This document shows, in pieces, positions 21,435-31,514 of a stretch of 64,000 nucleotides of DNA. Numbering within the stretch: position 1 is the first letter of the stretch; every line of letters begins with the position of its first letter. Both the position numbers and the translations under genes were made by a program. The notes under the pieces were generated by a model. It made no database searches. It was given only the letters and a program-made list of their open reading frames with translations, and had not been told where the DNA came from. This stretch comes from Notamacropus eugenii. Taxonomy: Eukaryota > Chordata > Mammalia > Diprotodontia > Macropodidae. The stretch lies in contig NC_092876.1 of assembly GCF_028372415.1 (NCBI RefSeq), positions 64,880,885-64,944,884 of the forward strand. The letters are read 5' to 3'.

Positions 21435-21930
21435 AAGAAGGGGCCAGACTGGCAGGAAGAAAACTAGAAGAGAGCAACATGAGAGCCTAGAGATAAGTGA
21501 GTACCAAGGAAAAGAGGGTGACTGCCGTGTTAGGCTGCAAAGAGGAAAAGAAAGATGAGAACAGAAAAAAGCCTGTTGAATTTCTTCACAGTAAAGAAAT
21601 CACTGGTCACCTGCAGGGTGGCTCCCGCCATACATAGATAGCTTCATCAAGGAATGTAGCCAGGAAAGGGATGGAAGCGATGGGATGGTAGCCAGCAGGG
21701 ATGGATGAAGCCTGGGGCTTCTGAGGAGGGGGAGACATAGGCATATGGGGAGCAGTAAGGAAGCAGCCAGTAGGAAGGGAAACATTGAAGAGAAGCGAGA
21801 GGGACTGGTAGAGGGGGTAGTTTGCTGGGGGAGATAGGACGGAATAGGATTGCTTGTGCAGGTAAAAGTAAAGAAGTTCATCCTTGGTGAGGAAGACCAC
21901 TTCATCATGGGACAAGGGGTGAGGAACCAA
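21435..21930 (-). mobile_element. L2 reverse-transcriptase fragment
   Basis: On the minus strand one frame reads YHPIASIPFLATFLDEAIYV, matching the L2/CR1 block normally written RPISLLPFLAKLLE. It is followed, lower in coordinates, by a region equivalent to FDTV.H. Frames are broken. Confidence 0.7.
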
Positions 21931-21934
21931 TGAG

Positions 21935-22285
21935 GTACATACTTCAGGTGTTATTATCCCCATTTTATAGGCAAGGAAATAGAGGCTCAGAGTGGTGATT
22001 TGCCCAGTCACATATCAACTTAATATTAAAAGTAGTTTTTAACTCAGGTCTCCTGACTCCAGATCCAGTACCCTACCCAGTGCTACCTCTGGGCTTGCAA
22101 ATAACTTTTAAAACCATAAAATATTGAAATACTGAAAATTGCAAAGGACTTGCCAGTACATTTAACCTAACTCCCTTAATTTACAGTTGAGGAAACTGAG
22201 ATACACAAGAGGAATGGTTTACCTAGAACTAGAACCTAATTCACTAGTCCTTCCAGTCACTACATATTTCTAGCCACCCCTGGTG
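21935..22285 (-). mobile_element. THER1 and MIR fragments, adjacent
   Basis: 21935-22110: TTATTATCCCCATTTTATAGG and AACTCAGGTCTCCTGACTCC. 22125-22285: TTTACAGTTGAGGAAACTGAG. Both are reverse MIR order. Confidence 0.65.
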
Positions 22286-22467
22286 GAATGGGGAAACAAC
22301 ATGTCCTAAAGGCTAGTGCTGCCTGTCATAGGAGACACATCAGATATACCCACTGGGATCGGGCTCTGGAGCCTGCCAGGTTGGGATATCTTGTTTCATT
22401 GCCAAGAGCCCAGATTTGGCTGGAGTAGAAGTGATTGAGAGGTAATATTGTGGGATCTATGGTATCT

Positions 22468-22560
22468 CCCACCTCTGACATTCTGTGTTCTAGGGGCCCT
22501 CCCAGCTCTGACATTTTGTGTTCTAAGGGTCCTCCTAGCTCTGACATTCTATGATAATCC
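22468..22560 (+). repeat. ~34 bp tandem array, three units
   Basis: Three copies of CTCTGACATTCTGTGTTCT-type units separated by A(G)GGGCCCTCCCAG. Same unit as at 12.45-12.63 kb. Degraded continuation to about 22650. Confidence 0.75.
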
Positions 22561-22649
22561 CAGTGAAAAACTTCCTCTCTTAATACAGACCAGTACCCTC
22601 TTTGCAACACATGATATTCTAAAATTTCTACCAGTTCTAAAACATTTAG

Positions 22650-23149
22650 ATTTTATGATCACTGTCTCCATTTCATGGTGGAGGAAATAGAGTTAAAGGG
22701 AAGATAAGACCCTTGTCCTAAGTTACAGTCACCCAATGAAGCGGTGGCAGAAAAGCTTAGTTCTGCCTTTGTAACTCCTGGGTCCCATGTCTTCCTCTAA
22801 CACGAGCCCCAACATACCTGTGTCCCCATTCTTAGCACATTGTTCATGCAGATACATCAGTTTTATGAGCCTGATACATCACTGTACACATCATTCCAGC
22901 ATGAAGAATCAGCCCTCTTGAATTCAAATTTTCCTTATCAACAGGAGGTTTATTACATTCCTCTTAGAGAAACTTTAGGGCCCCAACTCCTGTCTCCTAC
23001 TGGTCAAAAGAATATGATTTCTAGACTGAAGCTAGACTGATCTCACTATCTAGAGTCACGTTCTTGAATCCTGGCAATAAAACAGAAAGATGAGCAAACT
23101 GAGACCCTGAGAGTAGAAAGGTCTTGTCCCAGTTTACGCAACTGAGTAA
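22650..23149. other. Intron with a degraded MIR and unassigned text
   Basis: A weak reverse MIR lies near 22660-22780. The remainder has no recognised family or exon. Confidence 0.3.
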
Positions 23150-23270
23150 TTGATGTTTTATGCATTTTATTTTCTATATTGAAAAGCATCGTTCTGAGAA
23201 GTGGTCCACGGGCTGCACCAGACTGCCAAAGGGATCCATAAAACAAGAAAGGTCAAGAACCCCAACTGAT
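23150..23270 (+). mobile_element. Unnamed dispersed repeat, copy 1
   Basis: Shares TTCTGAGAAG(G/T)G(A/G)TCC, GGCT(T/G)CACCA and TGCC(C)AAAG in order with 24185-24300. Probably an old DNA-transposon-like family; class not certain. Confidence 0.5.
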
Positions 23271-23467
23271 GATACTTTTTTTTATTTGTAAAATGCCTTC
23301 AAAGCACCACATCCAGGTTCCAGCTAGGGTAAAGATATTGAGTGCCATGTTTTAGAATCATAGATATTCAAAGTTGAAAGGGCTGAGAGAATATACATTA
23401 TCAAGGCTACAAATTCTTCTTCTCCTTCCTCCTCCTCTTCTTCATGTCTTGACTTGGCTAGTTAATT

Positions 23468-23675
23468 GTATTGAAATGAGGCAGAGTTGCCTCAGATATA
23501 AAAAACCTTGAAACAAAAAATATCAGGGCTTGTTGCCTATGTGATATTGACCAAGTCAATTAAAGTCTTCAGTTTCTTTACCTCAAACATGAAAAGGTTA
23601 AAAAAAAAAGGAAAGAGAAAAGAAAGGCATTGAAGGTTGATGCTGGGATTTCTTCCAGCTCTTTATCTAGGAACC
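23468..23675 (+). mobile_element. MIR SINE, diverged
   Basis: TGTGATATTGACCAAGTC, CAGTTTCTTTACCTC, with an A-rich expansion, then ATTTCTTCCAGCTCTTTATC. Confidence 0.5.
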
Positions 23676-23678
23676 TTT

Positions 23679-23988
23679 GGGGCAGCTAGGTGGTACAGTG
23701 GATAAAGCACCAGTGCAGAAGTCAGGAGGACCTGAGTTCAAATCTCACCTCAGACACTTGACACTCGCTAGCTGTATGACTTTAGGCAAGTCCCAATTGC
23801 CTCATCCTGGGTCATCTCCAGTCATCCTCATGAATATCTGGTCAATGGATTCAGATGGCTTTGGAGGAGAAGTGAGGCTGGTGACCTGCACATTCCTCCC
23901 TCACTCAAAACAAAGTCAAGTGCGAGTCATGTCATCATTTCTCTGATAGCATGGTCTTCTTTGACAACGAAGGATGAACACACATACA
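23679..23988 (+). mobile_element. Full-length tRNA-type marsupial SINE with long 3' body
   Basis: GGGGCAGCTAGGTGGTACAG, GGACCTGAGTTCAAATCTC, CTGTATGACTTTAGGCAAG, GATGGCTTTGGAGGAGAAG, and a 3' end ACAACGAAGGATGAACAC with a CACACA tail. The second half matches the antisense copy at 50783-51005. Confidence 0.85.
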
Positions 23989-23990
23989 CA

Positions 23991-24090
23991 TGAGCTAGAA
24001 GGGACCTTGGAACAGAGAAGCCACTTAGAACACAGAATGTCAGAGGCAAAAGAACTTGGAATTAAAAGAGCTAAAAGGACTAGAGATAAT
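23991..24090 (-). repeat. Short array of ~34 bp units
   Basis: AGCTAGAAGGGACCTTGGAAC, CACTTAGAACACAGAATGTC, and GAGCTAAAAGGACTAGAG: two to three diverged units in reverse orientation. Confidence 0.6.
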
Positions 24091-24103
24091 CAAATCCAAG
24101 TAT

Positions 24104-24300
24104 TGATCTGGATCCATGGAGATTTTTCAGGGGGTCTGTGAACTTAGATGGGAAAAAAAGTATCTTTATTTTCCCTAACTATTGGTTTCCTTTGTAATCC
24201 TATATATTTCATTTTATGCACTTAAAAATCATTATTCTGAGAAGGGATCCATAGGCTTCACCATGTTGCCCAAAGTTTCCATGACACAAATTTATGACAA
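24104..24300 (+). mobile_element. Unnamed dispersed repeat, copy 2
   Basis: Begins GATCCATGGAGATTTTTCAG, passes TGAACTTAGATGGG, and ends in the block also present at 23150-23270 (ATTCTGAGAAGGGATCC, AGGCTTCACCATG). This is the longer of the two copies. Confidence 0.5.
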
Positions 24301-24400
24301 CTCCCCCATTTTACAAATGTGAAAACTGAGGCTCCAAAGGGGAAAGTGATTTATCTCAGGTCACACAGGTAGTGAGGGGCAGAAGGGGAATGATTTAGAA
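24301..24400 (-). mobile_element. MIR SINE fragment
   Basis: CCCATTTTACAAATGTGAAA, CAGGTCACACAGGTAGTG. Confidence 0.65.
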
Positions 24401-24795
24401 GTGAGAAGCTTGTGAAAATCCTGACTTCCTCCCCTTTGTAACCCTGCTATCACCTGTGGTTTGGCTCACTTCCATGTGAGTCGACTTCAGCAGGAAATCT
24501 TCTGAATGGCAAGAGTACTTTTAGGAGATAACTTGAAACCTCAGGCCCCCCAGTGTCCATGTTTGAGAATTCAGAAGCTTGTCTGTCACCTGGAACTCCT
24601 GGACAAAGTCCACAAAGATGGCAAGGGGGGCCGGCAGTGGCTTCTCTCTGAAACCTCATCTTCTTTTACCTTGCTCTCTTCTGACATCAACCTTACAGGA
24701 CTGGTGAAGGCTCCAAGACAAGGGAAAGCAGCCTGCTGTGGATCTCCTGGAAATCCAGAAGCTTTCTACAGAAGTTGATAATGTGTCCTGGTGCA
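24401..24795. other. Unassigned, apparently non-repetitive intron
   Basis: About 400 bp with balanced composition and no recognised family. No exon is supported. Confidence 0.35.
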
Positions 24796-24799
24796 CAGG

Positions 24800-25005
24800 G
24801 TCGATCTGATCCTCTGAGTCCTGGCTCTGCCCACTATGGGCTGGGCAACTCCCAGAAAATCACTTCAGTTTTTTGGCCTTGAGTTTATCATCTGTAAAAT
24901 GGGGATCATAAAGCCCCATCTCTCGACTTCAGTGTTTCTGGTAAGATCAAATGAGGCAAAGAATGTCAAAGTACCTTAAAGAGCACAGAGCACTGTTCAA
25001 ACGCA
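24800..25005 (+). mobile_element. MIR/THER1-type SINE
   Basis: GAGTCCTGGCTCTGCCCAC, TTTATCATCTGTAAAATGGG, GTAAGATCAAATGAGGCAAAG. Confidence 0.75.
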
Positions 25006-25151
25006 AAGCAAAGTCAACGATATGGCTTTAGCAAGTAGGCTGACAGAAATTACCAGGGAAAGAAAAGTGGAAATCAATTTCCTCACTTTGAGAGACTTTA
25101 GGAAAACATGTAAGCAATGAAGAAATCTCACAGAGTTTTGATTTGTGAAAT

Positions 25152-25262
25152 TCACAGAAGGTTAGAGTAGGAAGGGAACTTGGAACACTGAATTTCTGAG
25201 TCAGAAGGGAACAGAGAACGCAGATTACTAGAGCTGGATGGGATCCTAGAACACAGACAGTG
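25152..25262 (-). repeat. Short array of ~34 bp units
   Basis: GGAAGGGAACTTGGAACAC, TCTGAGTCAGAAGGGAACAG, AGAGCTGGATGGGATCCTAG: about three units. Confidence 0.6.
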
Positions 25263-25665
25263 AGGGCAAATCAGCTGGGGATGACTGCACACACATTATG
25301 GGAATGGAACATACTTGTCTGTAAGAAATGACCCAAGGATGGTTTCAGAGAAACCTGCAGAGATTTGTATGAAAGGACGCAGTCAAGTAGGCAGAACCAA
25401 GAGAACAATTTCTGCAAGAACAATAACATGCAAAGAAAAAGCAACTTTAACGGGCTTTAAGATGTCTGAGCCATGCAGGAAGCAACCATGACTCCAGAAG
25501 ACTGATCACACCTGTTACCTATCTCCTGACATCAAGATGATGGGTGGTCTTTGGACGTGGCCAAGGCAGGAATTTGTTTTGCTCAATTATTTGTTCTTCC
25601 ACTGGGAGAAGGCAGGTGGAAGGGAAAGAAAACAGATTTTTGTTAAATGAAAAAAAACTATTTCC
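25263..25665 (+). mobile_element. L1-type LINE 3' region, old
   Basis: Reads GGCAGAACCAAGAGAACAA, ACCATGACTCCAGAAGACTG, CCTATCTCCTGACATC, TGGACGTGGCCAAGGCAGG, AATTTGTTTTGCTCAATTAT. The same order appears at 35.7-35.94 kb and 31.9-32.2 kb. Confidence 0.6.
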
Positions 25666-25770
25666 CCTGCTCTAGGGGATCATGACCAATGCTTTTCCCC
25701 AGGGCACCAAAATCCAGGGGAAATCCTCCCACCAAGCCCAGGGTTTCCAGGGTTTCCACTGGTCCCATGC

Positions 25771-26025
25771 TATTGCTGTTGTCCAGTTGTTTCAGTCAAG
25801 TCTGACTCTTCATTTGACATTTTCTCAGCAAAGATACTGGAGCGGTTTGCCATTTCCTTCTCCAGCTCATTTTACAGATGAGAAAACTGAGGCAAACAGA
25901 GTGAAGTTACTTGCCCACGTTCACACAGCTACTTTGTGTCTAAGTCCAGATTTGAATTCACAAACACAAGTCTGCCTGACTCCAGGTCTGACACTCTATC
26001 CACTGCACCACCTAGCTGCCCTTGG
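25771..26025 (-). mobile_element. tRNA-type marsupial SINE
   Basis: GTTGTTTCAGTCAAGTCTG, AAGATACTGGAGCGGTTTG, ACAGATGAGAAAACTGAGGC, ending GCACCACCTAGCTGCC. Confidence 0.85.
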
Positions 26026-26339
26026 TCTCATGCCATATGGCACCACAAAGGTCCCACCCCTCTTTCCCTCTTTCGTCCACCTTCTACTGCTAAGACTCTT
26101 ACTATTAACCTCACCCTTCCAGGTATGCCACTGAGAATGCTTTCAACCAGAACAGGCTGACCTCTTTCTATCCCACCATGACTCATATGCCATCTTCTCT
26201 GTCCTTCCCAAGGATATCTCCACCAAGGCATCATATGACTGACCTGAGGAACTCCCTCCTCCCCACATGAACTTTATCTATTATGTCAGAATTCCTAGTG
26301 ATGGCTCTAGGTAGGACACAGCACATCAGAACTATAGAA

Positions 26340-26560
26340 GGAAGTTTAAAACAAATCATCTTAGAGTTGGAGAGGGTATAGCCCTTAGAACACAGAATCC
26401 TGGGGCTAGAAAGCATTTAAGGGGTCATCTAGTCTAACCCCTTCACCTTACACATGAGAAAAGATGATTTAGGAAAAGAAGAATTTAGAAAAACTAACTT
26501 GTTCACGGCCCCACACAGTTATTCTTAAGGAACAGCTGGGACTAGAAACCAGGGTTCTTG
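26340..26560 (-). mobile_element. Array units followed by MIR
   Basis: ATCTTAGAGTTGGAGAGGG and CCTTAGAACACAGAATCC (one to two array units) run into a reverse MIR (GGGGTCATCTAGTCTAACC, AACTTGTTCACGGCC). Confidence 0.55.
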
Positions 26561-26999
26561 ACTACTATCCCAATGGTCTTAGCAGGATGATGGAGGTAAA
26601 AGTAAAACATGCTAAGGAAGGATCAAAAGTCATCTGGGGAGATGGAAAGGGCATAAATACAGGGGTGATTCCTACCCCCAACAAGGCAAAAAGATAGAAA
26701 AGAAAGATACCTTTTACAGGGCAAAAAGAAAAAAAAAGTAGAGAAAGAGCCTCAGTTTTCTCCTCTGTAAAAAGAGTTGGAGTGGAACTCAACGTCCTCT
26801 GTGGTCTGGTCCGTGCCAGATCTAAAGTGGATTCCCCAGAGTTTCCACGTTTTGTTGCTGCCCCCTACTGATACATTCAGTGAAGTTCCTTTTTTTTTTT
26901 TTGGACTGTCACTTATCGGTGAAATGTGGTGGACCTAATGACTCAGGACAAAGTCGAATTAAAACCAGAATGGATCAAAGGATTGAGAAAGTTTGTTAA
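26561..26999. other. Unassigned intron
   Basis: A MIR-like piece may sit near 26750-26830 (CAGTTTTCTCCTCTGTAAAA). A T-homopolymer is at 26890-26902. No exon is seen. Confidence 0.35.
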
Positions 27000-27004
27000 T
27001 AAAG

Positions 27005-27215
27005 AAGCAGCAACTAGAGAGCTGGCCTGGGGAGTCAAGAAATACCTAGGTTCAAAACCCACCACCCAGCCTAGTTGTGTGACCCTGGACAAGTCATTCA
27101 ACCAACTCTATAAGACTCAAGTTTTAGAAAAGGTCCTGATCCGCTTTGATAGGAGAAATTTCTTCACTGGGAAATGGTTACCTCAATGAAATCACAGATT
27201 TGGTGAAAAAAAAAG
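27005..27215 (+). mobile_element. SINE, MIR/tRNA-type hybrid
   Basis: GGGAGTCAAGAAATACCTAG, GTGTGACCCTGGACAAGTC, then ACCTCAATGAAATCACAG and an A-rich tail. Confidence 0.6.
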
Positions 27216-28105
27216 ATGTTTGGAACCAAAAGCTAATATATACAAGAGAGAAACATCAGATGCTTTCCCATTAAAACTGAATGTTCACTCTTTCCATTTA
27301 TCTTAGAATTCACAAAAAGGTGTGGAAAAGAAATTAAAAAGCTGAACCTTATCAGGGAAAAGTTAAGATACCTCTCTTCAGATTCTATGTGGGAGGCAGC
27401 AGGAGGAGGAATTGGGGCTCCCCTGATCTGCTCCAGCTTGAGTGAACCCCATTGGAGCATTTGGGCTCCTTTCTAGTATGTGGCTCAGTACTGAAGGACG
27501 TGTGTTTGGAGGTGACAGAGCACTCTCCTTCTTGGTCCCTTGATCTCCATGATAGAGGTAATGGGTACCTGTATCAAAGACAACTAGCCATGATCTCATC
27601 TTCTCTTGGGAATGTGAGACATGAAACTCTCCTCAAACTTCCACAAAGACTACCTCTCTCCTCCATTCTGTAGACTTGACATGAGCCAAACCTAAGCTTT
27701 TCTCATTGTAAATAGCCATTGACAATGAGAAAAGGGGAGTGGTTTAGTCCAACTCTTTAGAGTTCAAGCTCCCCCAGTATTAACTGGGACCCCTTAGTGG
27801 AGCAGGGAACCTAACCCCAATGGACCACTGACATTTATTGTTACACATATCCCTAGAAAACTTGTGTAGAGCTGACACTAGAAATTGTTGCTCCCCAGGG
27901 CCCATACCACAAACTATGCCTAGTGTAAATGTGTGTTTTCATTTGAGGGGGAGGAAGACAGAGCACCAGTCAGTGAGGGAGTGACAAAGACCACAGGGCA
28001 CAAAGTCTGGAAGTGGGGGCAAAGGGAGGCAGAAGGAGAAAGGTGACATAGGGCTATCCATTAGTGTAGGCCAGTCACCCTGTTCTAGGAAAAGCTGTGA
28101 ACTCA
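27216..28105. other. Unassigned intron
   Basis: About 890 bp without a recognised family. A minus-strand frame at 27378-27599 is open but ends in a stop before any donor, and STPG1 exon phases leave no place for an exon between 30.2 kb and 4.1 kb. Confidence 0.4.
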
Positions 28106-28109
28106 AAAC

Positions 28110-28640
28110 AGTAAATGAAAAAAGAAATGGAGATAATGGATGATTAGATAATGGATGACTTTATTAAAGTAGTGGGATAGGGTAAAAATCCCCCACATTT
28201 TCAAATAGCACCTCCAAGAACCAAGAAAAACTGATGAATACCTTGAAAATAATGATAAAATATGCCAAATATTTTGGCATTAACTCACCACGATGTACAA
28301 GAGACCTATAAAAGACCTCCTCAAAGTTTCTCAAAAAATTCAACTGGGAAGTGAACAAATAAAGGGATATCCCTTGTTCATGGTTAGGTTGAGTCAAAAA
28401 TAATGACATACTAATAGGTAATTGTAATGGAATTTGATCAGGTTATAACAAAATTCGTATTTTTTTAAAAGATGGCCAAGAATGTCAAGAACAATGAAAA
28501 AGAAAACTGGAGGGAGGCTAGGTACTATCAGATCTCAAAATATGTAAAAGCAATAATTATGAAAACTGTCAAGAACTGGGAAGATTGAATGAAAAGAGAT
28601 TAACTGAATAGAGAAGCCAAAGACTAAAAAATATCAGTTT
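28110..28640 (+). mobile_element. L1 ORF2 C-terminal fragment
   Basis: Broken plus frames resemble L1 ORF2 after the reverse transcriptase: KICQIFW..LT, then YKRPIKDLLK and KGYPLFMVRL, equivalent to the conserved LYK....LLKEI and PCSWIGR blocks. Confidence 0.6.
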
Positions 28641-28654
28641 TTCTAAGATTTGTC

Positions 28655-29035
28655 CAGATTTCCTCAGTATGGGGTGCTACCAGGTTCAGATACAAAGCAG
28701 GCACCTCCTCTGTAACCCAGCCTTTGAGAGTTACCCAAGGCACTAAGAGTGCCCAAGAGCCCAGAATTATTTAGTGACAAGGTCAGGATCTGAACCCAGA
28801 TCATTTGACTGCAAATCAAACTGTCCTTTCCACTGTATTTCAAGGTCACAGCATCTTAGAGCTAGATGAAACTTTAGAAAATAGATCAGACTTTAAAGAG
28901 TACTATGACATTTTAAAAAATGAGAAAACTGAAGCCCAGAGAAGGGGAATTTAATTGACTAAGGCCACAAAGTCAGTAAAAGACCAGGAAATAGAACTCA
29001 AGTTTCCATATTTTCCCTTTCCTTCAATGGTTTTA
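28655..29035 (-). mobile_element. Two MIR fragments
   Basis: 28710-28846: TGACAAGGTCAGGATCTGAAC. 28846-29035: AAAATGAGAAAACTGAAGCCC, ACAAAGTCAGTAAAAG. Both reverse MIR order. Confidence 0.6.
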
Positions 29036-29213
29036 TTAGCATCCTGAGGGGAAAACATCAACGAAACACAGGAGACCTGAAAGAGACAGATAGAGGTAGC
29101 TGGAGAAGAACAATAACATAAAATGGTGAAAAGATATAAAATATTACCGAAATGACAAAATATGCAAAATTTAGATAAGGACTTTCATCCCCACAAGGTT
29201 CGTAAAACTTTGT

Positions 29214-29455
29214 CTCCATTTTTTCAGATCTTGTATTTTTCTTTTTTGTCTTTGTTTTTTTCTATTTGTTTGTGTGTGTTTCTGGAGATGGGGTCTCCCT
29301 TTTTTGCCTTGACTAAAACTGCAGCAGCCTGAAGCCAATACTGATTGACACAGAAGGAATGGTGCTAGATTAAAGTCAGCTACAGCTCAAAACTCCTAAA
29401 CTCAAGCAATCCACAGCCTCCAATTCCCCAGCAACAAAAACTACAGGCCAGTGCT
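29214..29455 (-). pseudogene. 7SL (SRP) RNA retropseudogene with Alu-like internal deletion
   Basis: Reverse complement of 7SL RNA. Plus-strand GAGATGGGGTCTCCCTTTTT (29286) is the 3' end of 7SL. AAAACTCCTAAACTCAAGC, CAGCCTCCAATTCCCC and ACTACAGGCCAGTGC (29390-29455) are its 5' Alu domain. The 7SL part is about 170 bp against about 300 bp for the RNA, because most of the S domain is missing. On its own strand the copy is followed by a long A-rich tail (29214-29282, seen as T-rich). ACTTTGT occurs at both edges (29207-29213 and 29456-29462), suggesting LINE-mediated insertion. It lies in the STPG1 intron in STPG1's orientation. It is diverged and presumably inactive. Confidence 0.75.
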
Positions 29456-29655
29456 ACTTTGTACAATGGAGCAGACAGAACAGAAGATTCGTTTTTTAAG
29501 ACTTAAGATTAAGATTTAAGACATTTCAATCTCATTTTATTCAAAAAAATTGAACCTTTTTAAAAAGTGCACTCATAGCTACATGGAGTACACTGCCCCC
29601 TGGTGTTCAAAACAAAAGACAAAGGACAAACTAGTTAAAAGAGAAAATATCTAAA

Positions 29656-29795
29656 TGAGTGTGGATTATATATTATATATATATTTGTAGAAATTATATT
29701 TCTTACATGTGTATACATGTATGTGTATATATCTATTATACATACATAATATATACATATATGTGTATATATGCATTATATATATCTCTATATAG
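29656..29795. repeat. AT-rich simple repeat
   Basis: Alternating TATATA, GTATACATGTATGTG and ATATATCTATAT tracts with palindromic character. Confidence 0.8.
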
Positions 29796-29919
29796 ACTCA
29801 ATTGACTTTCTAAATGTTAACATTATTATAGCTTCAAAATTCAAGTACTAATAAAGTGTTTCATTTGAAGAATTTTGAAATTTTGGAACTGGATATATTT
29901 TGGAACGTATAATGTCACA

Positions 29920-30135
29920 ACTAGAAGGTTTAGGATTGGAAGGGACCCTAAAACAGAGAAAGTTAGAACATAGGCCATCAGAACTAAGAGAGAGCTTAGA
30001 ATACAGAATGTCAGAGCTGGGAGGGAGCTTAAATACAGGAAGTCAGAGCTGGGAGGGACTTTAAATATCCTCTGACCTAATGCCTTCACATTACAGATGA
30101 AGGGACTGAGGCCCACAGAGATGTGGGGACATGTC
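29920..30135 (-). repeat. Array of ~34 bp units joined to MIR
   Basis: Four to five units such as CTTAGAATACAGAATGTC, AGAGCTGGGAGGGAGCTTAA (29920-30075), then a reverse MIR piece (ACATTACAGATGAAGGGACT) to 30135. Confidence 0.7.
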
Positions 30136-30224
30136 TAAGGATACAGGAATAGCTCCCATAAAACAAACTGATCATGCTAAAATCCTGAATAAAAGTAGGA
30201 AATATCAAAAAACAGCATCATTAC

Positions 30225-30343
30225 CAGTTTACAATAAAATCTTTTGCTTTGACTGTTAAATCCTTTTCTTTCTGAATCCGGGATTACTATGGTCCGAAAT
30301 TTATAAGGGATGGAAGATTGCTTTGGATATGCTCCAGTGTAAC
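30225..30343 (-). CDS. STPG1: STPG1 N-terminal coding exon
   Basis: Exon of 119 nt on the minus strand. The acceptor is CTTTTCTTTTTAATCATTTAG at the right edge. The exon begins with two bases that complete a glycine codon, then reads [33 protein letters not shown] and YCKL. The donor CTG|GTAATG follows (30224-30223). A second GT seven bases earlier (TATT|GTAAAC) gives the wrong phase. With CTG as the last codon, the product continues directly into [11 protein letters not shown] of the exon at 4075-4176. I recall human STPG1 having the matching blocks AAYP.QSSIP, VIPE, KKGFNSQAKRF and then PGPGFYNV. The glycine split shows an upstream coding exon ending in phase 1. It was not found, so the start codon exon remains unplaced. 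Confidence 0.88.
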
Positions 30344-30745
30344 CTAAATGATTAAAAAGAAAAGACATTTTTTAATAACATAGAAAGATGAGCTGGAGAA
30401 TATAAGAAATGGAGCTCTGAGATCAAAATTTCTTTTTAACAAGACGCAGGAGGGAATTTACCCTAGAATTTGTGAGAGGGGATTAAATAAACCCTTACAG
30501 AGGAACCTCTTTAAGAATCTATTTATTCAAATTCAGTTCAATACCAAATACTTATTAAACAGCCAACGTGTGCAGAACAGTTCATTCATTAGGGAAGATT
30601 TTTAAAAAATCAAAATGACCATTCCTGACTTCAGTTTAAAGCACCAGGGGCAAGATCCAACAAGAGCCATTTCTTAGTTACCATCATTGGTACATTCTCA
30701 TAACCAGCCTACACTGAAACATCGTGAATCACAGAATCTCAGCCA
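30344..30745. other. Unassigned STPG1 intron
   Basis: AT-rich, with an L2-tail-like piece near 30535-30600 (CTTATTAAACAGCCAACG). No exon is seen. Confidence 0.35.
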
Positions 30746-30749
30746 GAAG

Positions 30750-30985
30750 AGACCTGCTCAAATATCTAGATGGAGAAGAATTCCCTTTAAGGCCTCCCCA
30801 ACAAGCGGCCATCCAGCCTTTGCTTGAAGGCCTTCAGGGAAAGGAAGACCACCCTATCAAAAGGTGGTTCATTCTACACTGAGACAGCATGGCATGTTGG
30901 GAAGTTTTTCCTTCTCTCTAGCTTCTATTCATTATTCCAGGCTCTGCTCCATAGGGCCAAGGAGAAACCTGTGGAAAATGCTTAA
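30750..30985. mobile_element. CR1/L3-type LINE fragment
   Basis: CCAGCCTTTGCTTGAAGGCC, GTGGTTCATTCTACACTGAG, GGGAAGTTTTTCCTTC and CTCTGCTCCATAGGGCCAAG. This is the reverse of the 3' region seen at 445-805, so the element is on the minus strand. Confidence 0.65.
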
Positions 30986-31129
30986 AGACCACCATGTTAG
31001 TCCCACTGTCCCTTCTGAAGAGCCATAGTAAAATGTCTGTTCAACTGAGATGCAAATCATTACACTGTTCTTATGAAGTTAACTACCCCCATATAAAGCT
31101 GTTCATCCAATATGGTGTTTTTGAGGAAG

Positions 31130-31300
31130 AAACAAATGTCCCTGGGTGGGGTGTTATCCTTCTATCAGCCTGTCTGAGGCAGCTAAATGAAAAGGGAGTT
31201 TGCCAGTGCTTGGCCTATGAAGGTCTGGATTTCAGCCCTGACTCCAATGCAGGCTGGATGATTTCCCTCTGGGCCTCAATTTCTTCCTCCATTTAAGACT
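31130..31300 (+). mobile_element. MIR-like SINE, weak
   Basis: TGCTTGGCCTATGAAGG, GCCCTGACTCCAATGC, GGGCCTCAATTTCTTCC. Low confidence. Confidence 0.35.
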
Positions 31301-31514
31301 TCCTCTGACAACCTCCTGTTCTTTGGTCAGTACATGTTAATCTCCTACACTGTCCATATCTTGAGTCTCCAGAAAGATGGAAAGTATCAGACTGAGTGAC
31401 CTCAGGGGAGCCCAGTAAACAGAACAAGATGTCCTGCAACTAAAGGACTTTGACAAGGACAATGGAGTAGACCCTTTAACCTCACTATACTACAGCTAGG
31501 CCAAGACCCAAAAA

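Noticed and set aside
27378..27599. Possible minus-strand exon with an acceptor-like GATACAG near 27567
   Set aside because: The frame reaches a stop before the donor-like GTATC, and the flanking STPG1 exons already join in phase without it.
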